This document shows, piece after piece, positions 30,683 through 37,553 of a stretch of 60,000 nucleotides of DNA. Made by a program: the position numbers and the translations under genes. Each line of letters starts with the position of its first letter. Positions within the stretch are counted from its first letter, which is position 1. The DNA is from Nematostella vectensis (taxonomy: Eukaryota; Cnidaria; Anthozoa; Actiniaria; Edwardsiidae). The stretch lies in the NCBI RefSeq assembly GCF_932526225.1, contig NC_064044.1, positions 15,565,453-15,625,452 on the forward strand. The letters run 5' to 3'. Below the pieces are notes generated by a model. That model did not search any database. It saw only the letters and a list, made by a program, of their open reading frames with translations, and was not told the DNA's origin.

Positions 30683-31704
30683 TGGATACAGATTTTGATC
30701 CCACAACAGAAGAAGGTAGAGAAGATTTGAATACTACTGTAGACGAAGATTATGACTCTCTTATTCCAAACGATGGTGAGGGAAGAGAATCATGGAATGA
30801 AAGGATTTCAAACAGATTTGGTAGAGGTGCAAGCTATGTGAGTAGGAGGTTGACCGACTTATGGAAAACACGAAACCCCGGGAGGGCTGTCCCCGAGTAC
30901 ATGGAGTTACAGAATATGGGAGGTTCTCCTTCAACGGACACACTTAGGGTAGACCTTTTGTTATCGAAATATCCAGATCTTGATGAAAATTTAGTTCAGA
31001 TTTCAACGGATGAGAGAGGAAAACAATTCATTTCCTTCTATTCTGCGAGAAAAGGTGGTTGGACTAGACCAGAAAGGTTGTATAATGAGGATAGAACGGT
31101 GCGGAAGAGTGTTGACGACAAAATCAGATCCGGAAAGTACAAGCAAATTCAGATTCAACTCGATGAACTAGACGCTACAGGTAATACACTCAGAGAAGAA
31201 GAAGAGAGAAACACCGAGCAAATGAGAAAAAATAATGAGGAACGAAGTGAAACAACTAACCAAGAAAGACTAAGAGCTATAGATCGTAAAAATGAAGAGC
31301 TCAGCGAAAGAAATTCTGTCATAGATGAGACTTTGGAAGAGAATCAATTGGAGAGAGAAAATCTTGAAGAGAGAATGTCGTTGAAAGATCGTGTCAAAGC
31401 GATTTTTAAGAAATACGGATTTACAGTCGCTGCTGTCGTTACCGCTGTGGGCGTTGTTATCGGTGTTATTGTCTCTAACCTGAAGACGGGTTTGACAAGT
31501 GTTGCAAAAGGCGTTGGAGACGGTCTTAAAACAATAGGCAAGAAACTAGGAGAAATACTCCCAGGAATGGTTGGTGCGATAGCCAGTTTCATCTTTAGAA
31601 CGGCGGGTGAAGTCGTAGGCTTTTTAGCTAAAAACGCATGGCTTCTCATCGTCGCCGTCGTCCTGTATTTCGTAGAACGATTTAAAAGGAGACGGAAATC
31701 ATAA
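30682..31704 (+). CDS. 340-residue coiled-coil membrane protein
   Basis: The acidic N-terminus is followed by a globular part to about residue 160. A long Glu/Arg/Asn coiled coil runs from about 165 to 235. Two or more hydrophobic segments follow: FTVAAVVTAVGVVIGVIVSN, a Gly/Lys amphipathic stretch, SFIFRTAGEVVGFLA and WLLIVAVVLYFV. A basic tail (ERFKRRRKS) ends it. From memory this layout recurs in cnidarian genomes, which would fit Polinton dispersal. The function is unknown; a membrane-penetration or virion-membrane role is speculation. Confidence 0.6.
   Translation: MDTDFDPTTEEGREDLNTTVDEDYDSLIPNDGEGRESWNERISNRFGRGASYVSRRLTDLWKTRNPGRAVPEYMELQNMGGSPSTDTLRVDLLLSKYPDLDENLVQISTDERGKQFISFYSARKGGWTRPERLYNEDRTVRKSVDDKIRSGKYKQIQIQLDELDATGNTLREEEERNTEQMRKNNEERSETTNQERLRAIDRKNEELSERNSVIDETLEENQLERENLEERMSLKDRVKAIFKKYGFTVAAVVTAVGVVIGVIVSNLKTGLTSVAKGVGDGLKTIGKKLGEILPGMVGAIASFIFRTAGEVVGFLAKNAWLLIVAVVLYFVERFKRRRKS
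31681..31688 (+). promoter_or_regulatory. promoter-like motif, minor capsid gene
   Basis: TTTAAAAG lies inside the end of the preceding gene, 19 bases before the ATG at 31,708. Confidence 0.35.
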
Positions 31705-31707
31705 CAA

Positions 31708-32331
31708 ATGGTATTACTCTACATTGAAGGAAACGTTGGTGACTTTACTGTCTATTTAGAACAACCTATTGAAAAGCCGCGGTTTATCGCGCTGCGAGGA
31801 TGTGCGTTTCATAATCGTTGTAACAGTCTCTCAAGCGAGGGAACGGTCTCCGACGGTGAGAACATTATCCTTAGGATCCCCGCGGGGCAGTATACGATCG
31901 AGACGCTAAAACGTCAAATAGATGGGGGTATGCGTCTTGGTGAAAAGTCAGTCTCTATTAGAGACTCGTCACTCGAAGTTCACCGGAACGTCGCGTTGAA
32001 TGAGCCGCTCGCCTGCCTGTTAGGACTCAAGACCAGGGAGCTGGAAGCAAACACTCGCCACGAGATAAAGATGATAGGTCACGAGGCTATTTTTATCCAC
32101 TGCGATCTTGTGAACGCGTCTGACTCCCTCCAACAAGGGGCGCCCTCACAAATCCTAGCAAGTGTAGAGCTTGATGAAGGAAAGATATACCTCAATCCAA
32201 GCGATCCGGTACGGGTTAGCACCACATCAGTCGGTTACGTGAGTAGTCTCCGTCTTAGTATAAAGGGTGGTGACGGAAACATAATAGAGCGCGGTCTCTA
32301 CCCGATACGTCTAATTTTAGAAATCACTTAA
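31708..32331 (+). CDS. candidate minor capsid (penton-like, single jelly-roll) protein
   Basis: The 207-residue, beta-rich, soluble protein has alternating hydrophobic strands and no membrane segment. The stretch ILRIPAGQYTIETLKRQI resembles the strand-turn plus GxY...L motif of Polinton and adintovirus penton proteins as I remember them. Its length suits a single jelly-roll. It lies three bases after the 340-residue gene, within the structural block. The identification rests on pattern memory and context. Confidence 0.5.
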   Translation: MVLLYIEGNVGDFTVYLEQPIEKPRFIALRGCAFHNRCNSLSSEGTVSDGENIILRIPAGQYTIETLKRQIDGGMRLGEKSVSIRDSSLEVHRNVALNEPLACLLGLKTRELEANTRHEIKMIGHEAIFIHCDLVNASDSLQQGAPSQILASVELDEGKIYLNPSDPVRVSTTSVGYVSSLRLSIKGGDGNIIERGLYPIRLILEIT

Positions 32332-32334
32332 AGA
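32327..32334 (+). promoter_or_regulatory. class B promoter motif, 201-residue protein
   Basis: CTTAAAGA; the TAA inside it is the stop codon of the preceding gene. It ends 24 bases before the ATG at 32,359. Confidence 0.5.
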
Positions 32335-32358
32335 ATAAACTCTCCCCATAATAAAGCT

Positions 32359-32964
32359 ATGGAAGAGTACAACTCAATCTACCCGAACGTACCCCGAGGG
32401 GTCAGCCCCTCGGGTGATAACTTCAGACTCCAAAAGACCCACGATGTTTTGGGAAGTTTGGAGCAAGAAGTTAAACATTACGAGAACGTGAGGAAAAAGT
32501 ATAAACGAGGGCAGAGCGTGTTTTCAAAGTTAAGTGTGGTCTTAGGACTCTTATCCGTCATTCTTGGGTCTAGTGGTTTGGGGACTTCTCTGTCGGGTTT
32601 TGGTATCGTCGTCGGAGTTCCGTTGGGTGCTTTGGCCGGTGTTTTCGGTCTTACGTCTGTAGGCTGTGCGGCGGTTTCTAAACGGCTGTCGCAAAAAGTC
32701 TCCAAGCACGACCAAACAGCGGCGATGGCAAAGGCAAAAGTAAATAGCATACGCGACCTGGTCTCTAAAGCTTTAAAAGACAACAAAATATCAGACGAAG
32801 AGTTCTCTTTAATCTTGAACGAGGTGGACAAGTTTGAGGCTCTAAAGCTCCAGATCCGTCAAAAGTCGGTAAGAGAGGACGAAAAAAACGTAAACATTAC
32901 CAAGCTGAGGGAAACAGTAAGAGAAGAGATTTTGAAAGACCTGGCGAGTCGACCCGCTCGGTGA
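32359..32964 (+). CDS. 201-residue coiled-coil membrane protein
   Basis: An N-terminal tail with an in-frame palindromic unit (NVPRGVSPSG) is followed by a short coiled coil. A Gly-rich hydrophobic hairpin comes next (VVLGLLSVILGSSGLGTSL, then IVVGVPLGALAGVFGLTSVG, about residues 60-106). A long charged helical C-terminal half (ISDEEFSLILNEVDKFEALK) completes it. From memory this family is abundant in cnidarian genomes as unnamed predicted proteins. Function is unknown. Confidence 0.6.
   Translation: MEEYNSIYPNVPRGVSPSGDNFRLQKTHDVLGSLEQEVKHYENVRKKYKRGQSVFSKLSVVLGLLSVILGSSGLGTSLSGFGIVVGVPLGALAGVFGLTSVGCAAVSKRLSQKVSKHDQTAAMAKAKVNSIRDLVSKALKDNKISDEEFSLILNEVDKFEALKLQIRQKSVREDEKNVNITKLRETVREEILKDLASRPAR
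32392..32414. repeat. GC-rich palindromic unit, copy f, inside a gene
   Basis: CCCCGAGGGG-TCA-GCCCCTCGGG is nearly self-complementary and in frame, giving PRGVSPSG in the 201-residue protein. Confidence 0.65.
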
Positions 32965-33026
32965 AATTTCTGTACGAGAGAACTCCCGTCGGATGGATCT
33001 ATGAATTGAGATGCGTAAAGGACTGA

Positions 33027-33057
33027 TTTAAAAACATCTTATATGTCATATAAGATG
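33027..33057 (+). promoter_or_regulatory. class B promoter motif and palindrome over the start codon, 504-residue protein
   Basis: TTTAAAAA is followed by a perfect 11-base inverted repeat with one central base: CATCTTATATG (33,035-33,045) and CATATAAGATG (33,047-33,057). The final ATG of the palindrome is the proposed start codon. Confidence 0.65.
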
Positions 33058-34569
33058 AAGTTTACAGAATTTGTGAAAAGGTACCCCTACTACTCACGCT
33101 TCAGGTTCTCTGCCGACGGGCACGGCAATGTGCAATTCGTTTTCAATGGGGACGAATACGATCCATTCGACAAGAATGGGAATCTAGTCAAAACGTTATA
33201 TCACTTCCCTGGTAATAGCTGGAAACCCGAGAATATCCAGGATTTTCTAGTCGCCGACGACACACAAGCATACAAGGAAACGATCCAGCAACTGTTTGGG
33301 TTCCCAAAACAATACAGACTAGACGCGCGTGCAGAGTACAAGATATTGCCGTGGGACGAAAACCCTACGAGAAATAATTACGTCTCTTTCGATGTTTTTA
33401 TAACACCAAAGCTGAAGACACACTTTGTTTTTAGGGACATATTCACCGACAGCTTGCTAGTATTCAGAACAGCAAAGGAGGCTAGTAGGTGGCTCGACGC
33501 CCCGAACCTCAGTTATTGGAGTCAAGCCTTAAATTTTGCTATGTTTTGCGCGACTGCTGGATGTGGTGTGACGCGTGACATGATTGACGACTCTCAAGTG
33601 GGGTCATTCTACAGATTTCACATCATTTTCACTATCAGACGAATATTAAATGAGCTACAATGTCCTCTCCCGAAAGATAAGCTTTTTAGTTGGAATAAAA
33701 ACTTCTACAGCGAAGCAGCTTACCAAAAATTAAGGACAGAGTTCCGAACTGGCGGTGATTTTCGGTTCCTTGGACCGATAAATCATGGGTTAGGGAACGT
33801 TTATAATTATGATTATCACGGCTTGTCATCTTCTAACGACAAGTATAAGCCTTATGGCACCATTGATCAATTACACGACGAATGGGACGCTGCCAAAAGC
33901 GACCACGAACACATGAATCACTTTGAGATCGAGTACCTGAAAGACCTTAGAACTGGGTTTCAGTATGAGTGGTTCTTTCCGGAAAAATCAATGGGGTTAA
34001 CCAAAGCTGGGTTGTCTAGGATAAACCAGAGCATCGAAGCCTTTGTTTACTGTATTCTAGGCGCGCAAGTTCAGACCCGGTCGTCAATCGTCGGTGATAG
34101 CGGTTCAGCTCAGGAAACGAAACAGGTCTTCACGAAACTCTTTGAAAGCGCGGTGGTGGAAAACAGTATATCGAAAAGTATACAACGGTATCAGTTTGCT
34201 TTACAACAGGCGAGACAAAAACTAGACCTGGCTTTCGCCCTCGGCTGTTGGTTAAGTCCATCGTATCTTGTGATAAATAACAACACTTCGATCGCTGGCT
34301 ATAATAACAAGTTACAAAAAGCCACCACTGATATGAAACTGGGGCTGAATCCGATAAATAACGAGATAAAAACGATCCCAAAACATAATATGGGTCATTC
34401 AAAGATTGTGCTACCTCATACCGAGTCAGTCACGGCTCACAAACCGGAACCGGAGGCGAAAACTAACCCAAAGCCGGACGTGATTAAACCCACGAACACA
34501 CAGCACGAAACTAACCTTGCCACGATCACAGCCTTTACGGCTGGTTTAGCTTGGTATCTATTCCGGTAA
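33055..34569 (+). CDS. 504-residue protein, possible degenerate phospholipase A2-like domain, C-terminal membrane anchor
   Basis: I start at the second ATG because the first (33,043) is inside the leader palindrome. Around residue 235 FRFLGPINHGLGN is followed some 25 residues later by IDQLHDEWDAA. Parvovirus-type phospholipase A2 domains show a GPxN calcium loop followed by an HDxxY helix, so this order is suggestive. However, the loop here has GPI instead of GPG, the helix has HDEWD, and there is extra sequence between the two. The last 20 residues (TITAFTAGLAWYLFR) form a membrane segment after a Pro/Lys-rich linker. It is the last rightward gene. If the domain is real, it could help cross host membranes; it may equally be inactive. 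Confidence 0.5.
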   Translation: MKFTEFVKRYPYYSRFRFSADGHGNVQFVFNGDEYDPFDKNGNLVKTLYHFPGNSWKPENIQDFLVADDTQAYKETIQQLFGFPKQYRLDARAEYKILPWDENPTRNNYVSFDVFITPKLKTHFVFRDIFTDSLLVFRTAKEASRWLDAPNLSYWSQALNFAMFCATAGCGVTRDMIDDSQVGSFYRFHIIFTIRRILNELQCPLPKDKLFSWNKNFYSEAAYQKLRTEFRTGGDFRFLGPINHGLGNVYNYDYHGLSSSNDKYKPYGTIDQLHDEWDAAKSDHEHMNHFEIEYLKDLRTGFQYEWFFPEKSMGLTKAGLSRINQSIEAFVYCILGAQVQTRSSIVGDSGSAQETKQVFTKLFESAVVENSISKSIQRYQFALQQARQKLDLAFALGCWLSPSYLVINNNTSIAGYNNKLQKATTDMKLGLNPINNEIKTIPKHNMGHSKIVLPHTESVTAHKPEPEAKTNPKPDVIKPTNTQHETNLATITAFTAGLAWYLFR

Positions 34570-34781
34570 CATGCGGGGTGCATGTGGACGGATGTGACGT
34601 ACCGCAAGAAGACAATACCTGTTCACGTGCCAAACAATAGACTGCATACCAGACCACCCTGGCGACCGCGAACTCCCAATGTAAATACAAAACCTATTTT
34701 CAGAATCGCTAGTTGTTAGGGCGATTAGGAATGTATGTGTTTTGTAACGTGAGACGCGTTACAAAACTGAGTGGGTCAATG
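34570..34781. other. intergenic gap between the two converging gene blocks
   Basis: Nothing coding. The 504-residue gene (plus) and Cys/His gene (minus) end here, so transcription terminators are expected, but I see no clear motif. Confidence 0.4.
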
Positions 34782-35111
34782 CTAATTTCCGTTACACGTT
34801 CTGCAATGGTGCTTTTGTCTATCGTGTTCGCATATTTGAGACCCTCCGCATAACTTACAAAAGGGTCTCTGTTTGCCGTGTCCACACATCCCTTTCCCCT
34901 TGCAGTCTTTACAGACATATCTTGCTCGTCTGTGCTCACAAATGCTACCGCCGTTACATTCTCTGCACCGCGTTTTTCTCCGGTTGTGAGGGCAGATTTG
35001 CGATCCGTGACAATCTTTGCAATAATATTTCACTCTGCCATGAAGACACTTATAATCCGTTGTTCGCTTTACGGGGGATACTTTCGAGTCTTTCACCGTT
35101 TGGTTCTCCAT
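34782..35111 (-). CDS. Cys/His-rich zinc-binding repeat protein
   Basis: The 109-residue protein consists of five tandem motifs of the form C-x-H-x7-C-x2-C, for example CLHGRVKYYCKDC, CPHNRRKTRCREC, CEHRRARYVCKDC and CGHGKQRPFCKLC. They probably bind zinc and nucleic acid or protein. Similar C-x-H-G repeats occur, from memory, in some large DNA viruses. The start is the second ATG, at the 19-base class A spacing. The leader (ATGACYGGTTTGATAGAAATGG) is shared almost base for base with the polymerase gene, so the 5' end was copied from one to the other. Confidence 0.65.
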   Translation of the reverse strand: MENQTVKDSKVSPVKRTTDYKCLHGRVKYYCKDCHGSQICPHNRRKTRCRECNGGSICEHRRARYVCKDCKGKGMCGHGKQRPFCKLCGGSQICEHDRQKHHCRTCNGN

Positions 35112-35130
35112 TTCTATCAAACCGGTCATG

Positions 35131-35142
35131 TCCTTAAATCAC
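35131..35142 (-). promoter_or_regulatory. class A promoter motif, Cys/His gene
   Basis: On the minus strand GTGATTTAAGGA then CATGA, 19 bases before the ATG at 35,111. Confidence 0.55.
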
Positions 35143-35190
35143 TTTTCATTTTTTTACGCCTCGATACTCACCCTCCTAGCCGGCCGACGT

Positions 35191-36015
35191 CTACCTGGCG
35201 AAACACTCTTCCAACATTTCCTTCTCTTGCTCATCCATGCACCAATCCCAAAACCTGTCTGGGTGCCAAGCTACTGGCATTAGTTCGTCCTCCAGCTTTC
35301 TACGGAATCTCACCTTGTGTAGCTTCTCCGGGAGCTCCTCATGCACGAGACCCCACCTCCACGCCGCACGTAGCACCGCGACAATTTCGTGTAGACCCAA
35401 AAACCGCGCGTAGTTCATATGTACAATGAGATCGGTCGCGCCCCACTCCAAGCACAACCTCACAATCTCGAGGTTGCCAGATTCGGTGGCCGGTGTTATA
35501 GCATAGTCCGGGTCAAACTCGCTGAAGTTTTCTCTCAGCAGCTTTAGAACCTCAACGTGCCCATTGTACGCCGCCTCAGCGGTGGCCCAACCGACATCGA
35601 CATCGGCACCTAGATCTATCAACAACTCAACAACCCCCACCTGACCTTCCGCCGCCGCAGCACCCATGGCCTCGGTCATGGCCTCTCCTCCGTCGGCACA
35701 ATACTCGCCCATCACCTTCAAAACCTCTACGTGCCCGCCTTTCGCGGCCATGGACGCTGGATACACGAAGTCACAGGCGCCCGACTCACAACACATCTTA
35801 ACGATCTCGGTGTGGCCGTTCATTGCGGCCCTGACCATCGGCTTTTCGAAATCCGTCGCACCCCAACTCTTACACAACCTCACGGTCTCGACGCACCCCT
35901 CCCACGCCGCGCGCTCCATAACGGCGTCAAAGTCTGCGGCTCCCCACCTCGCTAAGGTGGCGGCTTGATCCTCCACGGTGAGATTTGTAAGACTTCCAGC
36001 ACTTTGCATATCCAT
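35191..36015 (-). CDS. ankyrin repeat protein
   Basis: The 274-residue protein holds about six ankyrin-type repeats, with recurring (A)(A)xxGHxEVLKLL-like units: MNGHTEIVKMCCESGA, AKGGHVEVLKVMGEY, AEGQVGVVELLIDLGADVD, YNGHVEVLKLL and ESGNLEIVRLCLEWGA. It binds other proteins. Ankyrin proteins in large DNA viruses often redirect host defence or ubiquitin ligases. Here no F-box-like end is evident, and the C-terminus (DEQEKEMLEECFAR) is acidic. It is expressed leftward with a class A promoter, in a block with TFIIB-like and zinc proteins, so an early, host- or transcription-directed role is inferred. Confidence 0.8.
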   Translation of the reverse strand: MDMQSAGSLTNLTVEDQAATLARWGAADFDAVMERAAWEGCVETVRLCKSWGATDFEKPMVRAAMNGHTEIVKMCCESGACDFVYPASMAAKGGHVEVLKVMGEYCADGGEAMTEAMGAAAAEGQVGVVELLIDLGADVDVGWATAEAAYNGHVEVLKLLRENFSEFDPDYAITPATESGNLEIVRLCLEWGATDLIVHMNYARFLGLHEIVAVLRAAWRWGLVHEELPEKLHKVRFRRKLEDELMPVAWHPDRFWDWCMDEQEKEMLEECFAR

Positions 36016-36033
36016 TTTGTTATTACATCCACG

Positions 36034-36045
36034 TCTTTAAACCAC
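36034..36045 (-). promoter_or_regulatory. class A promoter motif, ankyrin gene
   Basis: On the minus strand GTGGTTTAAAGA then CGTGG, 18 bases before the ATG. Confidence 0.6.
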
Positions 36046-36136
36046 TTTTTTCGAATTTTTTTAGACGTGTTAATTCACATCTACTCCGAACTGACAGTTT
36101 TCTGGAAATCCTGATTTCTCTGGAAATCAGGAAACA

Positions 36137-37063
36137 TCATACCACACCAGGCGTACCCAGGACTGTGGCCACTTCTCTCGCTTTCCTACTGATGGTCAAC
36201 TCGGAGACGCCCGTTCTTTCGGAGAATTTTTTAAGCGTAATATCGACCCCCTTTAGCCGTACCCAGTAATAGGTTAAAGCGACCGCAAAGGATTGTGGGC
36301 GAGCGCGATTCAACTCAGACGAGCGGTTCTTAGATCTGTAGTAGAGCTGGACCACCTCTCCCTTCTGTGTGGGGGACGCCGAGAATCTATCCATCACATC
36401 GTGAATGTGATCCACGACGGTGGGAGACGTTCCGTGTAGTAAGTAATCTTTAGGCATGTTAACACTAAAGATTTTTAGACCCTTAAGACAACTCTTCCTG
36501 CTCAATCCAAAAGTCTCCATTAAGGTTTTCGGTGTCTGACACTTACCGGACATCTTGTAGGCGTAGTAAATACACGCAAAGACGATCGCCTTCCGTGGGT
36601 CGCCGCGAAAAATCTGGCCTTTCGTCACCTGAGTGTATATCTCGTTAGCTTTGGCTACAATTACCCCACTAAAACCCATGTTCTCCACATCCTTGTCAAT
36701 GTTTCTATCCTCAGACCTACGTACCTGGACCCGACTTGGATTCGAAGACCGTTTGCCGTCGGAATGTCCGTAAAAACCCCATTCTCTTTCGTGCGCGATC
36801 ACGCGCTGCATCTGTTCCCCGCACTCTAAGCAACTAGTGACCCCGTCTTCTGTGACCAGGTCGTCATGATTGCAAAGGGTGTTACTACTATCCTCGTCTC
36901 CCAAGGAGGCTCTACTAGTCTCGTATTTGGTGAGGGCTCGGTCAAACAGTGCAAACTCCGGCATGAGGGTGGGGACGTTAATCCTGGGTACCGGCCCGTC
37001 GGGGATATTATATGGTGGTGGTGACCGGTCTTCGGCCGTACGTTCAACCGTTTGTTCCCCCAT
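36137..37063 (-). CDS. TFIIB-like transcription initiation factor
   Basis: The 308-residue protein resembles TFIIB, which bridges RNA polymerase and promoter DNA. An N-terminal zinc ribbon is formed by C64, H66, C78 and C81 (LCNHDDLV...CLECG). Two cyclin-like repeats follow: about 125-215 with RGDPRKAIVFACIYYAYK, and about 220-300 with ARPQSFAVALTYYWVRLKG. The last part, VSELTISRKAREV, fits the final helix-turn-helix of cyclin repeat 2. The N-terminus has DGPVPRINVPTLMP, a peptide also present in the polymerase (DGPIPEINVPILKP). TFIIB homologues occur in giant viruses; I do not know one as a standard Polinton gene. It probably directs polymerase to the element's TTTAAAGA promoters. Confidence 0.8.
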   Translation of the reverse strand: MGEQTVERTAEDRSPPPYNIPDGPVPRINVPTLMPEFALFDRALTKYETSRASLGDEDSSNTLCNHDDLVTEDGVTSCLECGEQMQRVIAHEREWGFYGHSDGKRSSNPSRVQVRRSEDRNIDKDVENMGFSGVIVAKANEIYTQVTKGQIFRGDPRKAIVFACIYYAYKMSGKCQTPKTLMETFGLSRKSCLKGLKIFSVNMPKDYLLHGTSPTVVDHIHDVMDRFSASPTQKGEVVQLYYRSKNRSSELNRARPQSFAVALTYYWVRLKGVDITLKKFSERTGVSELTISRKAREVATVLGTPGVV

Positions 37064-37081
37064 TTTATTGAACTGTTCACG

Positions 37082-37093
37082 TCTTTAAGCCAC
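37082..37093 (-). promoter_or_regulatory. class A promoter motif, TFIIB-like gene
   Basis: On the minus strand GTGGCTTAAAGA then CGTGA, 18 bases before the ATG. The 80 bases upstream (to about 37,155) are homologous to the region upstream of the polymerase promoter, including TTCACATCTAAAAA and a palindromic unit. Confidence 0.6.
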
Positions 37094-37124
37094 TTTTCAA
37101 AGGCTTTTTAGATGTGAAGTCAAG

Positions 37125-37153
37125 ATGCTAGCCTCTCGAGCTGCCTCTAGGCG
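37125..37153. repeat. GC-rich palindromic unit, copy g
   Basis: ATGCTAGCCTCTCGAGC then TGCCTCTAGGCG. It corresponds to copy a in the polymerase upstream region. Confidence 0.55.
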
Positions 37154-37234
37154 TGTTGTGTGTGGTCGCTAAGACTTCCGAAGGGGTCCGCGTGAGGGCG
37201 GTGCGGTCTAAAGTCTCCACACCTCATTCGTGGA

Positions 37235-37495
37235 CTAGTATCTTACCCATCTTTTTTCGCCATACCGTGGCATGGAGACTAACATTGCTAGAACACCAAG
37301 GACAATTGTCGCCGCTCCGGCCACAAACCCAACGGGGTCGAAGCTTCCGTATTCTGAGTCTTCATAGTAATCAGCGTTACAACAGCAGTGTTCAGGCCCC
37401 GCATCCGCAGTGTTACTCACATTCACCTCCGGCACCGAACAACCGCCGGCGGTAGCCGCACCATCTCTAATCTTAACCTCCGTCTTTAATGTCAT
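37235..37495 (-). CDS. 86-residue single-span membrane protein
   Basis: The start at 37,495 is chosen by the promoter motif 20 bases upstream; the longer frame runs into the terminal repeat. The N-terminal half carries a cluster of cysteines and acids (EHCCCNADYYEDSEYG). It is followed by one hydrophobic helix (VGFVAGAATIVLGVLAMLV, about residues 52-72) and a short basic tail. I do not recognise it. It is the outermost gene on the right and shares the class A promoter. Confidence 0.55.
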   Translation of the reverse strand: MTLKTEVKIRDGAATAGGCSVPEVNVSNTADAGPEHCCCNADYYEDSEYGSFDPVGFVAGAATIVLGVLAMLVSMPRYGEKRWVRY

Positions 37496-37515
37496 TTTAT
37501 CTAGGACCCCATACG

Positions 37516-37523
37516 TCTTTAGA
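37516..37523 (-). promoter_or_regulatory. class A-like promoter motif, 86-residue protein
   Basis: On the minus strand TGGTCTAAAGACGTATGG, 20 bases before the ATG. Confidence 0.5.
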
Positions 37524-37529
37524 CCAGAA

Positions 37530-37553
37530 TAGCCTCCCCGAGCTCCCCCTAGG
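37530..37553. repeat. GC-rich palindromic unit, copy h
   Basis: AGCCTCCCCGAGCTCCCCCT at the inner edge of the right terminal repeat, the counterpart of copy a. Confidence 0.55.
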
